Part shown: positions 32,551-44,752 of the stretch, in pieces
How the letters are laid out: each line of letters opens with the position of its first letter
Position numbering within the stretch: position 1 is the stretch's first letter
From: Isoperla grammatica
Taxonomy: Eukaryota; Arthropoda; Insecta; Plecoptera; Perlodidae
NCBI GenBank assembly: GCA_945910005.1
Contig: OX246737.1
Coordinates: forward strand, 78,361,054-78,425,053
DNA length: 64,000 bases
Direction of reading: 5' to 3'
The notes under the pieces: model-generated
The model's database searches: none
Told to the model about the DNA's origin: nothing
Seen by the model: only the letters and a program-made list of their open reading frames with translations
Made by a program: the position numbers and the translations under genes

Positions 32551-33320
32551 TACACAGATTATCTGCATAGGCATAACCAAGTTGCAAACATTGTACATCA
32601 AAAATTAGCCATGAAGTATAAACTTATAAACACAACCACTGCATATTACAAATACAAGCCTGAAAAGGTATTAGATAGTAAAGACTACAAATTATATTAC
32701 GACCGGGCAGTTATAACAGACCAAACCATACATCACAATAGACCGGATATTATATTTATTGACAAGAAGAAACAAGAAACGATTTTAATTGATGTTGCCG
32801 TCCCTTTATGCCACAATGTAGAGACAACTTGGCGGGAAAAGATAAACAGATATAAGGAATTATATATTGAAATAAAAAGGTTGTGGAAGCAGAATAATGT
32901 AACTGTTATACCGTTAATTATATCAGCAAATGGCATTGTTCCACGTAAACTCCATGACAGTATTAAACTAATTGGTCTCCAACCGAACATATACATCGAG
33001 ATGCAAAAAGCAATTATTTTGAACACGTGTAGGATAGTGCGAAAATTTTTGAACTAAGAAGAATGAAGACTTCAAGAAGTTCTCCATCCCGATGGTGGTT
33101 TTCGTGGTTTCCACCGTACAAAGTGCGAATGCTGGGAGGAGTACAAATCGGCCACGACCGTACATAGCATCCACAGTTCGGTTTGTAAAAATAATGTGGA
33201 CAATGATATATTAAGTAGTATAGCCAAATGTGGGCATTTGAGAAGCAGAAGAAGAAGAAGAAGAAGAAGAAGAAGAAGAAGAAGAAGAAGAAGAAGAAGA
33301 AGAAGAAGAAGAAGAAGAAG

Positions 33321-33352
<32 letters not shown>

Positions 33353-33492
33353 CAAGAAGAAGAAGTAGAAGACGATATTTTAAGTAGTTCTAAGTAGATT
33401 TTAATAAGGTAAACACATGGAAATACTTGACATTTGTGTCCGTACAACATGTTTATGCCGGTTTTGACCGAGTTTGTATGTATTGCAACAAT
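32551..33492 (+). pseudogene. 5'-truncated LINE with restriction-like endonuclease
   Basis: The open frame from ~32560 to 33057 encodes YLHRHNQVANIVHQKLA, then YYKYKPEKVL, then HHNRPDIIFIDKKKQ and ILIDVAVP. The PD...D-x-A pattern fits the PD-(D/E)XK restriction-like endonuclease found C-terminal to the reverse transcriptase in R2/R4/NeSL-type LINEs, and the RHNxV...IH start matches the region after their zinc knuckle. The reverse transcriptase is missing. The 3' UTR contains an AGA array (33241-33366) and ends with the family tail and (AAT)n. The fragment begins immediately after 'aataataat', so it lies inside a TAA repeat. R4/Dong elements are known to prefer such sites. Confidence 0.8.
33241..33366. 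repeat. (AGA)n microsatellite
   Basis: About 40 AGA trinucleotides with two interruptions, inside the 3' part of the LINE fragment. Confidence 0.95.
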
Positions 33493-33735
<243 letters not shown>

Positions 33736-33767
33736 TCATACATAGAGATTCACTCCGCTACGCTCCG

Positions 33768-33940
33768 CTGCCAGCGCCCGGCCCATGTATGCGTCCGATT
33801 CATGCGATTTGTCCGTTTTTTCGGTTCATCCAATCACAGCCTATACTCATTTGACTTAGATTGCGAGATATTGCTGAGATTGGATGAACCGAAAAAACGG
33901 ATGCATCGCACGTTGCGGACGCATACATGGGCTGGGCGCT
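33768..33940. mobile_element. MITE with ~65-bp inverted ends
   Basis: Left end AGCGCCCGGCCCATGTATGC pairs with the right end GCATACATGGGCTGGGCGCT. Pairing continues inward through 'ttttttcggttcatccaatc'. The ~40-base loop makes this almost a perfect hairpin. It has no ORF. Confidence 0.85.
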
Positions 33941-34078
33941 TAACGTGATAATCATAAAGGTGATCCGATCCGAGCAACTCTATTCTGTTAACTTGATCCG
34001 ATCACTTGTCGGATAATCAGATTACATAGTAATCTGCCAACGAGGCATGTTAGTGGATGTCGTTTATATAGCTTCGCT

Positions 34079-34297
34079 CGCCTGTCTTACACTGGGTCTT
34101 ACACTGGCCACTGTAGCAAAGCGTCTTACATGTGCTAAATAGCTAGTGTAAAAATCTCCTGCACTGGCTCCAATAGTGTACGTTTTAATTACAGGCGAAC
34201 GCCGTATGAATACTTACACTTACTCACACGGGTACGAAAGAACGTCTAAGTATATACACTGACTTATCTTAGTTTCAAGTGTAAGACAGGCGAATGA
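34079..34297. mobile_element. Short MITE with CGCCTGTCTTACACT ends
   Basis: CGCCTGTCTTACACT at 34079 is inverted as AGTGTAAGACAGGCG at ~34280-34294. The interior has further 'cttacac' and 'gtgta' motifs. It is about 215 bases long with no ORF. Confidence 0.6.
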
Positions 34298-34557
34298 AAA
34301 TAGTAAATGCACACGGTATATTTGATTTGAATATATCTAAACCGTATATTTGAAAAAGGTTATATTAACGCCTACGTATGAAATGGCTGGTTTGAATAAA
34401 TGTAAGCTAACTATACATTTACATTTTAGGCTTAACAAACATGCCAAAACCAGTTGCAAAAATTGTTGTTTAAAACGTGATTTAGACAGTTAGAACTGGC
34501 GCCGAGTGGAAGCGTTGGCGGCGCTTTGTGTGAGGCAGATGCATAGTATCAAATACC

Positions 34558-34752
34558 TGTTAGAAATACATATTTAAGATTTGAAATCGCCAAGGCGCTG
34601 AGCGGGTCAACAATAGTAACGACGTGGAGACGGTTGTTATCTATGGCCTAGTGGGTCTGTATGATTGTGTTTTTTTTAAAGTAAATAAAGAAATATCGTA
34701 ATCCTGACTGAGTGTTTTATATTTTAAGTGAATCAAGTTTCTCTTTTTAACA
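34558..34752 (+). repeat. 5' LTR of the Gypsy element
   Basis: It starts TGTTAG and ends TAACA. It contains 'gtaaataaagaaatatcgta', a likely polyadenylation region (AATAAA). It matches 37254 onward apart from a few substitutions and one indel. Confidence 0.9.
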
Positions 34753-35062
34753 TCAGAAGTGCGATATGGACTAATAATCCGCCGAAAAAACGAAGTCGTC
34801 GGTCAAGATGCAAAACGTTGCAAAATACCACGTGTGAGATCTTCTCTTCCGTGCGCTTGAGGATACAAATGTTTGTATAAAGGAAAATAATACGAACAAT
34901 TACGTAAATTCAAACGTGAATTACAAATAATTCGGACAAAAACGAGCACGTGTGATACCTTAATCTCAATTCTGTGCGCGTGAGGTAATACGTTTGTTAA
35001 ACGAACTTTACGTTGCCTGTAATTAGTTCAATTCAAACGTGAATTACTAATTATAATTAATC

Positions 35063-37204
35063 ATGTCTAACGTTAATAACACACAGATCGATAATAAGAT
35101 CGAACTACTGTACCAAGCTAGTCAAGAGGATCAAACTCAACAACCTCCCGGCAGGCCTAGGCTTAGGCCTACATCTGATTCATTCGAAGAAATAAACCAA
35201 GGTACGATGACTGTAGAAGCCATGATGCAGCTCATGATTGAACAAAACAGAAGAAAAGATGAACAGATGACAATAATGCTAAATGCACTAACGGTAAGGC
35301 CTACAGAACCTCAATATAGGGTCATGCCTGATTTGCATAAGAGCATTCCATGTTTTGATGGAGAAGGATCCAGTTCGAAAGCATCGTCATGGATACATTC
35401 TGTGGAAAGTACAGGTGAGATCCACAAATGGAACGATTCGTTCATACTTGAGAGTGCACGTACCCATCTTGTTGGGGCAGCATCACATTGGTATCGCTAT
35501 AGAAAATTCCACAACTGGGCAGATTTCGTCAGCCAGTTTAGAGCGAAATTTGTAGGTGGATCAAGCTTACCGGAACGCTGGAAGCTGATGCAGCAGCGTG
35601 TACAAGTGCATGGTGAAAGCACAAGTGCGTATTTCCACGAAAAGATTGCCCTGTGTCACGATGTCAACCTGGACTTGAACGAAACAAAGTCGCAAGTCTT
35701 AATCGGACTATGGTCACGTGAATTGTGCGACATGTTGATGGCGAGATATCATGCAAACGCCGATCAGCTACTTCAAGATGTACGTTATTTCGAAGAAATC
35801 CATAAAGAAAGAGTTGAACGAATTCCACGACGAGAGAAGGCAGCGCCACAGCCAGCTCAACCACGATTAATGGAGACCAGCGTTAAACGGACGGATGGAC
35901 CATTCATGAAGATGGAGGCTTCAGCGATGAAGACGGAACCCAAGATAAGTACTAAAGCAACGCCAAGCTCTTTTAACGATGCGGACGTAAAGTGTTTTAA
36001 TTGCAATACAATGGGACACATTTCAAGAGATTGCATGGAGGCACGACGCCCATTTAAATGTATCGAATGTGGGATGGAAGGCCACACGAAGAAATACTGT
36101 AATAATAAGCAACCCGAGTCAGTAAGTCTTATAACGTTGGACGACCAAGGAAGTAACACTTCAAAGTATGTGAAAACGGCTAAAATTGAAAACTACGAGC
36201 TACAAGCCCTGATTGATCCCGGAAGCTCAACGTGTACCATCCAAGCATCAGCAGCCATCCGATGCCAGTTGAAGATTCAACCAACAACGTCAACGCTAGT
36301 CGGATTTGGAATCGCAGACAACCTCACGAAGCCGATAAGACAATCAATTGTTAAAGTTGAAATAGATGGAATCGTCGGCGAAGAAGTTGGAGTTCTTGTT
36401 GTTCCAGACCAGGCGCAGCCAACGGAAATGTTAATAGGTTGGACCTGGTTGGATCAACCAACAATTGCTTACGCGAGAATTGATGAACAATTTATAATAG
36501 GCTACCGTACCGAAGAACCGTTCTCGACCATGACGGTAGACTTGTCAAATCGAGTTAATTTACGACCAGTCGCGAGTAAAGTTGTACTTGCGGCAAATTC
36601 TATGAACTTTCTACAAGTACGGTCGGAATTGACGCAAGACTTTACCATGGTTTGCGACCAAGACGATTTTCATCAAGTGTTTTCTATTATCGGAGGTCAA
36701 ACGATTGTACCAATTATGAACAGCAGCGACAAGGAAATAACTCTAACCGACAAAAGTTTTGTGGCGCGAGGCCGAGTTATTGAAAACTGTACGACTACGA
36801 ACAACATTTTGCACGACGAGGGCAAGCGTCTGCCGTTTCGTCCTATCGACCTTGAAGATCTAAATATCGATTACAGTGTCAGTCAGCTACAAGCTACCGA
36901 GTTACTGGAATTGGTGAACGAGTACAGAGACTGCTTCTCTCTGACACTAGAAGAGTTAGGGTGTAGCAACTTAGCGACCATGCAGATTGTCGAAGAACCC
37001 GGAAGTAAACCAGTTGCCAGTCGCCCTTACAAAACGAACGCAGCCGAGCGCGAGACGATACGCGGAATTGTAAAAGAATGGAAGGAGGCAGGTGTTGTGA
37101 CAGAAACTACATCGCCCTATGCAAGACCGGTACTTCTTGTCAAGAAGAAGACGGGAGAACAACGCTTGTATTTGTATTTGTTAGTTTATGATTTGCCTAT
37201 GTAA
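35063..37204 (+). CDS. Gag-protease polyprotein, truncated before RT
   Basis: One open frame of 713 codons. The retrotransposon Gag domain (~residues 95-260) includes FDGEGSSSKASSWI, HWYRYRKFHNWADFVSQFR and RWKLMQQRVQVHGESTSAYF. Two CCHC knuckles follow, CFNCNTMGHISRDC (from Cys311) and CIECGMEGHTKKYC (from Cys333), for RNA binding. A retropepsin-like domain has LIDPGSST at Asp385, where most relatives have DTG or DSG. The start of reverse transcriptase (SRPYKTNAAERE, SPYARPVLLVKKKTGEQR) is present and then breaks off into unrelated residues and a stop. The frame is undamaged, so Gag and protease could still be made. A missing Pol means the element would depend on enzymes from relatives. Confidence 0.9.
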   Translation: MSNVNNTQIDNKIELLYQASQEDQTQQPPGRPRLRPTSDSFEEINQGTMTVEAMMQLMIEQNRRKDEQMTIMLNALTVRPTEPQYRVMPDLHKSIPCFDGEGSSSKASSWIHSVESTGEIHKWNDSFILESARTHLVGAASHWYRYRKFHNWADFVSQFRAKFVGGSSLPERWKLMQQRVQVHGESTSAYFHEKIALCHDVNLDLNETKSQVLIGLWSRELCDMLMARYHANADQLLQDVRYFEEIHKERVERIPRREKAAPQPAQPRLMETSVKRTDGPFMKMEASAMKTEPKISTKATPSSFNDADVKCFNCNTMGHISRDCMEARRPFKCIECGMEGHTKKYCNNKQPESVSLITLDDQGSNTSKYVKTAKIENYELQALIDPGSSTCTIQASAAIRCQLKIQPTTSTLVGFGIADNLTKPIRQSIVKVEIDGIVGEEVGVLVVPDQAQPTEMLIGWTWLDQPTIAYARIDEQFIIGYRTEEPFSTMTVDLSNRVNLRPVASKVVLAANSMNFLQVRSELTQDFTMVCDQDDFHQVFSIIGGQTIVPIMNSSDKEITLTDKSFVARGRVIENCTTTNNILHDEGKRLPFRPIDLEDLNIDYSVSQLQATELLELVNEYRDCFSLTLEELGCSNLATMQIVEEPGSKPVASRPYKTNAAERETIRGIVKEWKEAGVVTETTSPYARPVLLVKKKTGEQRLYLYLLVYDLPM

Positions 37205-37253
37205 CGTCAATATTTTTATTATCGAGGCCGATAATAATTGCAGAATGGCCGAA

Positions 37254-37488
37254 TGTTAGAAATACATATTTAAGATTTGAAATCGCCAAGGCGCTGAGCG
37301 GGTCAACAATAGTAACGACGCGGAGACGGTAGTTGTCTATGGCCTGGCGGGTCTGAACGATTGTGAGTTTTTAAGTAAATAAAGAAATATCGTAACCATC
37401 GTGTATTTGAGAGTTAAATTGTACCTGAAACGTAATTCCTGACTCAGTGGATTTATATTTTATATAAATCAAAGTTTTTTTTTTAACA
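37254..37488 (+). repeat. 3' LTR of the Gypsy element
   Basis: Partner of 34558-34752. It includes an insertion after 'aaatatcgtaa' absent from the 5' copy. It ends TAACA directly before the TACC duplication. Confidence 0.9.
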
Positions 37489-37688
37489 TACCTTAATAGG
37501 AATAGCTTCGCTATTAATACGATCGACTGACCATTTAACATGGAAGGTGGCGGCGACACAGTTTGCAGCGCTCTGGGCGGCGCGGAGTGACCCTAAGCCC
37601 GCGAATTCAAATCTGCTGCCCAGAGAGCGAGCATTTTCAGATAAAGTTTCATCAAATACTTACATACTAACACTGATTTAACCATAAC

Positions 37689-38071
37689 CAAAGATTACTG
37701 AGTGGAGAAGATGTTTCATCCATATGGGAATTCGTCTGCGCGTGTCTGAGCGAAATTTTATAAGTCCGACGTGTAGTTCGAATTCTCACCGCGAGTCGCT
37801 CTTCCAAAAGTTTAAAACTCAAGGTCCACTAAATCCCCTGGCACGTACTAGCGATCTAGTAGACCTTGTTTAATGGTAACGAAGTCAAACGCAAGGTCTA
37901 CTAGATCGCTAGTAGCCGCCAGGGGATTTAGTGGACCTTGGTCACACGTGCAGGGCTAGCGCTCCTTGCGGTCAGAATTCGAACTAGTGGTGAGACTTGG
38001 AAATTTTCGAAAAAACTCGCGCAGATGTTTTAACACGGCGATGAAACATCTTCTCCACTCAGTAATCTTTG
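37689..38071. mobile_element. Hairpin MITE with 7-bp target duplication CCATAAC
   Basis: The left end CAAAGATTACTGAGTGGAG and its inverted partner at 38053-38071 extend through 'aagatgtttcat'. A second inverted block inside ('aaggtccactaaatcccc' / 'ggggatttagtggacctt') gives a nested palindrome. CCATAAC occurs at 37682-37688 and at 38072-38078. It has no ORF. The superfamily is unresolved because 7 bp is an uncommon duplication length. Confidence 0.85.
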
Positions 38072-38078
38072 CCATAAC

Positions 38079-38638
38079 TTACTATTTGTTAAATTATTTA
38101 AACCGTTCATGATGATCCTTTTTGTTTTAGTAATGCATATCATGTTCTACAATCTCGTACAATATGATATGTAACTTTGTTATGGAAGTACGACGTTCCA
38201 TACAACTAGGCACCTATTCACAGCATGTTCATAAGTTTTCTTGAGTCTCTGTGAATAGCAGGGATTGGCAGTGCTCTTGTCTAACAAATAAATATTAGTT
38301 GGCCAAATTATATGCCGGCCAGCGGCCACAAACTTCAAAACAACATGACATGATACAGTCATGCGTAGAATCAGCTGTTGGGGATGAGGAGCATGGAAAT
38401 AAACAAAGCAGAGCAGAGGTTCTACTTCGACAACAAATGTTAATTTGCATGTACACTAATGAGAAGATGATCTAGTAATAGGCGTACATTATGGTTTTAA
38501 TAAAACAATGATTAAATTGCTAGCAAAGGAAAATATCAGATCAAGGAAGGCAGGTCAAAATTGTCTTCCTGTAAGCCTAGGCCTACCATGGGCTTATTAC
38601 TATCTGCCCTATATTGGTTGTGGAATTTCGATAACATT
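38079..38638. other. No gene recognised
   Basis: AT-rich intergenic sequence. The short minus-strand ORF at 38180-38362 has no recognisable features. Confidence 0.4.
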
Positions 38639-39250
38639 TTGGTGTGTAAGTGTATGCACGCCCGCTAAGGTTTCTGAATGATAACCCCCCCCCACAAACC
38701 CCTACCCACACTGAGACACCAACATGCAATAATGCTTTTCTAAACCATTCATCCAACTTCGATAAAATTTTGGTGAGTTAGTGTATGCACGCCCGCTAAG
38801 GTTTCTAAATGATTACACCCCCCCAATCCCCCTCACCCCCCCCCCCCCCACTACCACTGAGACACCAACATGCAATAATGCGTTCTATTATAATTCATCC
38901 GATTGCAATAAAATTTGGTGAGTTAGTGTATGCACGCCCGTTTTGGTTTCTGAATGATAACCACCCCCCTAACCCCCCTCACCATCCCACCCCCAATGAG
39001 CCACCAACATGCAATAATGCGTTATATTATTATTCATCCGATTGCAATAAAACTTTGGGGAGTATGCACGCCCGCTAAGGTTTCTGAATGATTACAACCC
39101 CCCCCCCCCTCCCCCCCACTGAGCCACTAACATGCAATAATGCGTTCAATTATTATTCATCCGATTGCAATAAAACTTCGGTGAGTTATTGTGCGCACGC
39201 CCGCGAAGGTTTCAGAATTAGTACAACCGCCCCCCCCCCCCCCCCCTTTG
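38639..39250. repeat. ~130-bp minisatellite with poly-C tracts, 5 copies
   Basis: Five head-to-tail units contain 'gtatgcacgcccgctaaggt', 'ttctgaatgat', a C-rich tract of variable length, 'caacatgcaataatgcg' and 'attcatccgattgcaataaa'. The C tracts differ between units, which is the usual mutable part. Confidence 0.88.
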
Positions 39251-39884
39251 TGTACCAACAGACGGAAAAATATATTGTGTATCAAAAAACACTTCAATAA
39301 ACAGAATTAAAACAAACACTTTCTTTCTTTCAGTGGCATTGCAACGCATGCCGGGTTTGCCCTTTTATTTATACATCCACGTGGGAAAGTTAGTAAGACA
39401 TTATCATATAGGCCAGGCCTACGGGTATAATTTGTCGTCAAAAGTACGATCACATAAGGGATGTGTACGATACTATAAGTGTCCAAAAGTAGTGTCAACT
39501 AATTACCGGTACCTAGTTGACACCCGCACAATTCAAATTCCCACCAAAATCGTATTTATTTAGAGTGAATTTACTCGTCCTAAAAACTATCCGTTATACT
39601 ATTTAAAATACGTGTTTGGTGGTTTTACAATACTACAGCTTAGTCAAAGCTACTATTATTAATATAACATGTGTCTCCATCTCATTTCACCCGTAATCGT
39701 GGGTCAAATCGAGCTTACTCGGCATACAAATTGCATGCTTAGCTCCCGCGATGGACGTTGTTAGCACTCCGCGCCGCCTCAGCGCTAGTGTCGGATCTGT
39801 CGCCATGATTTCCTGGGAGTCGATCGTATTATTACTGCTACGGTATTTGATAGTATCCTTAGACCATGAGGCAGATGGTCGTCG
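39251..39884. other. No gene recognised
   Basis: Several ORFs of 60-96 codons overlap on both strands without recognisable domains. No transposon end is clear until the inverted repeat at ~39885. Confidence 0.4.
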
Positions 39885-41450
39885 ACTAGCGCCGAGCGCC
39901 GGAAGTGGACGATCCGACCAATTAGGTCGAAGCGGCGCTTCCAAGCGTCGAGGTTGGTTGGTACCAATGATATTCAACAGCTATAGTAGGCTAGATGCGT
40001 AGCCTAGCAACCACAAGCGTGTCAATTTGATGCCATCTGGAAATGGGCAAATAACACAGGCGGGAAAAGGAGTTTCTAATGCGACTTTCTTCCATTGGCA
40101 GCGCTAGCAGTACTAAAAGGTCCAAATTAGCATGTAAATTGCCCATTTCAAAATGGCCTCAAATCGCTACGCTTGCTACTGAGTGAATGGTTGGGGGACT
40201 GGTGATCTAGCCCAGTGGTTCCCAACCTTTTACACATCACGGACCGGCAAAATAATTCAGTCAAGCGCAAGGCCCGGCGCGGCTACAAGGGGTCTGGGGC
40301 TGGGGCGAAGCCCCAGCCGGCGGAGGCGAAAATTTGTTGGGTGTAATTATACCCCAAAACGGCCTCTACAGCGATCTGAGCAAAGAAGGCAGACGAAGGC
40401 GAGGGGCAACTGGAAGAATATGAACACAGGAAACAATTCAAATCATCGTTAATAATAATATAAACATAAATTAAAATTTTAATTATCGATTGAATATATA
40501 TTTTTATGTGTTTATTTATAATGATGTATTACTAATAATTTAACTTGGGATTGCGCGTTTATAACCGTGGTTGTTTCTAGTCTCGGGTAGTTCCGCGCAA
40601 CAAGCGTGTCATACTATCATACTTTGTAATAAAAACGGATCAGGGTATTTTTTTAAAAACATTTTCTTTACAGTTTTCCTCAACGATATCATTAACATTA
40701 CACGAAAACTATCATATTTTATTTTCTACCTATTAACAGTTCCACAACAAATTATTAAATTGAAACAGAGTAGATATAGTCCTCATTACTACTTAGTCGA
40801 AATTTATTTAAAACGAAAAATCGAATAAATAATTCGATAATATTTTCTTTATCGATTATCGAAATTATATTGATTATCGAATATCGATCGATAATATCGA
40901 TTATCGTGTGCATCCCTACTAAAAACCAAGTCGCATCTGTGAACCTACTGTCATAAAATCATTTATGTAATTGCAGTTTATGCCGCCTTGCAGAGGGTGT
41001 CCGAGCAAAGTGCCAGAATACGCGGTTGTTTCCGGCTTAGCGGACCTTCGCAGAAACTCCTTGTCATTTCGCCTGTCATTGCCATCAATGCTCTCAACTT
41101 TCTGTGTCGGTGCAAGTGGGTGTTTGTAGTCGGTATTGATTGATTTATAAGCAAGGGTCCCCTCCTAAGAAAATATATTTTTGCCATTCATAAGAACACG
41201 TACACGTAAAATAATAATGTGTACAATCTACTTTTTAAATTTTATGAATTTTTTAATTTTCACGCGTTTCTAAAATATTATCATAATTACAACAAACAGG
41301 CCGCCAATACTTTTCGGACCGGTAGCAATGAGTCCGCGGACCGGTGCCGGTCCGCGGACCACCGGTTGGGAACCACTGAAGCCTACTATAGCTGTTGAAT
41401 ATCATTGGTTGGTACCAGCTTTACTTCCGGCCCTCGGCGCTCGTCGACGT
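39885..41450. mobile_element. Inverted-repeat element interrupted by a hAT element
   Basis: 'cgtcgactagcgccgag' then 'gcgccggaag' then 'ggtaccaatgatattcaaca' then 'gctatagtag' (39885-39990) is inverted at 41381-41450. The left arm has ~45 extra bases. The hAT element at 40213-41378 lies between the arms and abuts the right one. The outer element is therefore older. Confidence 0.65.
40213..41378. mobile_element. Non-autonomous hAT element
   Basis: The ends CAGTGGTTCCCAACC and GGTTGGGAACCACTG are classic hAT-type inverted termini, followed inward by a 'cacggaccggc' / 'ggaccggt' pair. It has no transposase. Inside, 'atcgattatcgtgtgcatccc' at ~40895 resembles the terminus of another hAT family ('gggatgcacacgata...'), perhaps a nested piece. 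No clean 8-bp duplication is visible. Confidence 0.8.
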
Positions 41451-41471
41451 CCATGTAGTGCAATATACAGC

Positions 41472-41875
41472 CCATATCACACTACAAACAATATTGTAAT
41501 CGTAGACTAAAGTAGGCGATTGCAATCGCAATCTACAATTCTCCAATCACACTTACCAAATGACAATCCTAAAATCGTGCAGCTAGGAAACAATTTAAAA
41601 AATTATAATAACTAATAAGACATGCCTTATTCACACACAAAAAAAGTATTTGGCTCTTTGTTTCCATTAAAATAGTTGCTTGAGGTTATGTTGTGACAGT
41701 GCTCAATATGTATTTAACCGTTATCGTTCCTGATTTGTTCACGTGACTCGGATCTACAATTCACAGTCTTATTTTAGAGCTCGGTCTATAAAAAGATTCT
41801 ACTGCGCATGCGCCGCCAATCGTAAGCTCGAATCTACGATTGCAATTGTCTGTTTGGAACCTCATGTGATATGAG
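41472..41875. mobile_element. MITE with CATATCACA ends
   Basis: 'cccatatcacactacaaaca' and 'atattgtaatcgtagac' at the left pair with 'aatctacgattgcaattgtc' and 'cctcatgtgatatgag' at the right. It is about 400 bases long with no ORF. Its right end touches the next element. Confidence 0.7.
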
Positions 41876-41900
41876 TCGTCGGGGAAAGAAGCAAGGTGTC

Positions 41901-44752
41901 GTCGTCACGGACTATGTAGTAAAACGAATAACGATGCCAGCTATACTGCTATCGGTGTAAGACACAAGATGTCGTCACGGACTATGTAGTAAAACGAATA
42001 ACGATGCCAGCTATACTGCTATCGGTGTAAGACACAAGATGTCGTCACGGACTATGTAGTAAAACGAATAACGATGCCAGCTATACTGCTATCAGTGTAA
42101 GACACAAGATGTTGTCACGGACTATGTAGTAAAACGAATAACGATGCCAGCTATACTGCTATCGGTGTAAGACACAAGATGTCGTCACGGACTATGTAGT
42201 AAAACGAATAACGATGCCAGCTATACTGCTATCGGTGTAAGACACAAGATGTCGTCACGGACTATGTAGTAAAACGAATAACGATGCCAGCTATACTGCT
42301 ATCGGTGTAAGACACAAGATGCTGTCACGGACTATGTAGTAAAACGAATAACGATGCCAGCTATACTGCTATCGGTGTAAGACACAAGATGTCGTCACGG
42401 ACTATGTAGTAAAACGAATAACGATGCCAGCTATACTGCTATCGGTGTAAGACACAAGATGTCGTCACGGACTATGTAGTAAAACGAATAACGATGCCAG
42501 CTATACTGCTATCGGTGTAAGACACAAGATGTCGTCACGGACTATGTAGTAAAACGAATAACGATGCCAGCTATACTGCTATCGGTGTAAGACACAAGAT
42601 GTCGTCACGGACTATGTAGTAAAACGAATAACGATGCCAGCTATACTGCTATCGGTGTAAGACACAAGATGTCGTCACGGACTATGTAGTAAAACGAATA
42701 ACGATGCCAGCTATACTGCTATCGGTGTAAGACACAAGATGCTGTCACGGACTATGTAGTAAAACGAATAACGATGCCAGCTATACTGCTATCGGTGTAA
42801 GACACAAGATGTCGTCACGGACTATGTAGTAAAACGAATAACGATGCCAGCTATACTGCTATCAGTGTAAGACACAAGATGTTGTCACGGACTATGTAGT
42901 AAAACGAATAACGATGCCAGCTATACTGCTATCGGTGTAAGACACAAGATGCTGTCACGGACTATGTAGTAAAACGAATAACGATGCCAGCTATACTGCT
43001 ATCGGTGTAAGACACAAGATGTCGTCACGGACTATGTAGTAAAACGAATAACGATGCCAGCTATACTGCTATCAGTGTAAGACACAAGATGTTGTCACGG
43101 ACTATGTAGTAAAACGAATAACGATGCCAGCTATACTGCTATCGGTGTAAGACACAAGATGTCGTCACGGACTATGTAGTAAAACGAATAACGATGCCAG
43201 CTATACTGCTATCGGTGTAAGACACAAGATGTCGTCACGGACTATGTAGTAAAACGAATAACGATGCCAGCTATACTGCTATCAGTGTAAGACACAAGAT
43301 GTCGCCACGGACTATGTAGTAAAACGAATAACGATGCCAGCTATACTGCTATCGGTGTAAGACACAAGATGCTGTCACGGACTATGTAGTAAAACGAATA
43401 ACGATGCCAGCTATCGGTGTAAGACACAAGATGTCCTCACGGACTATGTAGTAAAACGAATAACGATGCCAGCTATACTGCTATCAGTGTAAGACACAAG
43501 ATGCTGTCACGGACTATGTAGTAAAACGAATAACGATGCCAGCTATACTGCTATCGGTGTAAGACACAAGATGTCGCCACGGACTATGTAGTAAAACGAA
43601 TAACGATGCCAGCTATACTGCTATCGGTGTAAGACACAAGATGTCGTCACGGACTATGTAGTAAAACGAATAACGATGCCAGCTATCGGTGTAAGACACA
43701 AGATGTCCTCACGGACTATGTAGTAAAACGAATAACGATGCCAGCTATACTGCTATCGGTGTAAGACACAAGATGTCGTCACGGACTATGTAGTAAAACG
43801 AATAACGATGCCAGCTATCGGTGTAAGACACAAGATGTCCTCACGGACTATGTAGTAAAACGAATAACGATGCCAGCTATACTGCTATCGGTGTAAGACA
43901 CAAGATGTCGCCACGGACTATGTAGTAAAACGAATAACGATGCCAGCTATACTGCTATCGGTGTAAGACACAAGATGTCGTCACGGACTATGTAGTAAAA
44001 CGAATAACGATGCCAGCTATACTGCTATCAGTGTAAGACACAAGATGTTGTCACGGACTATGTAGTAAAACGAATAACGATGCCAGCTATACTGCTATCG
44101 GTGTAAGACACAAGATGTCGTCACGGACTATGTAGTAAAACGAATAACGATGCCAGCTATACTGCTATCGGTGTAAGACACAAGATGTCGTCACGGACTA
44201 TGTAGTAAAACGAATAACGATGCCAGCTATACTGCTATCGGTGTAAGACACAAGATGCTGTCACGGACTATGTAGTAAAACGAATAACGATGCCAGCTAT
44301 ACTGCTATCGGTGTAAGACACAAGATGTCGTCACGGACTATGTAGTAAAACGAATAACGATGCCAGCTATACTGCTATCGGTGTAAGACACAAGATGCTG
44401 TCACGGACTATGTAGTAAAACGAATAACGATGCCAGCTATACTGCTATCGGTGTAAGACACAAGATGCTGTCACGGACTATGTAGTAAAACGAATAACGA
44501 TGCCAGCTATCGGTGTAAGACACAAGATGTCCTCACGGACTATGTAGTAAAACGAATAACGATGCCAGCTATACTGCTATCAGTGTAAGACACAAGATGC
44601 TGTCACGGACTATGTAGTAAAACGAATAACGATGCCAGCTATCGGTGTAAGACACAAGATGTCCTCACGGACTATGTAGTAAAACGAATAACGATGCCAG
44701 CTATACTGCTATCGGTGTAAGACACAAGATGTCGTCACGGACTATGTAGTAA
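41901..44752. repeat. 70-bp satellite, 41 units plus a partial unit
   Basis: The unit begins gtcgtcacggactatgtagt and ends gtgtaagacacaagat. Counting from 41901 to 44731, and allowing five units that lack the 8 bases 'actgctat', gives exactly 41 units (36 of 70 bases, 5 of 62). Variation is concentrated at the first bases (gtcgtc, gttgtc, gctgtc, gtcctc, gtcgcc) and at cggtg/cagtg. cagtg is often followed by gttgtc, and the 62-base units always precede gtcctc, so variants are linked. Confidence 0.97.

Larger units (their letters stand above)
34558..37488 (+). mobile_element. Gypsy-type LTR retrotransposon, internally deleted
   Basis: LTRs at 34558-34752 (195 bases) and 37254-37488 (235 bases) both begin TGTTAGAAATAC and end TTTTTAACA. 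The element is flanked by a 4-bp duplication, TACC (34554-34557 and 37489-37492). A candidate primer-binding site follows the 5' LTR ('tcagaagtgcgatatgg'). Most of reverse transcriptase, RNase H and integrase are missing. The 3' LTR carries an extra ~40-50 bases relative to the 5' LTR. Confidence 0.92.

Noticed and set aside
41901..44752. CRISPR-like array
   Set aside because: The 70-bp units are continuous with no unique spacers, and the genome is animal. It is a satellite.
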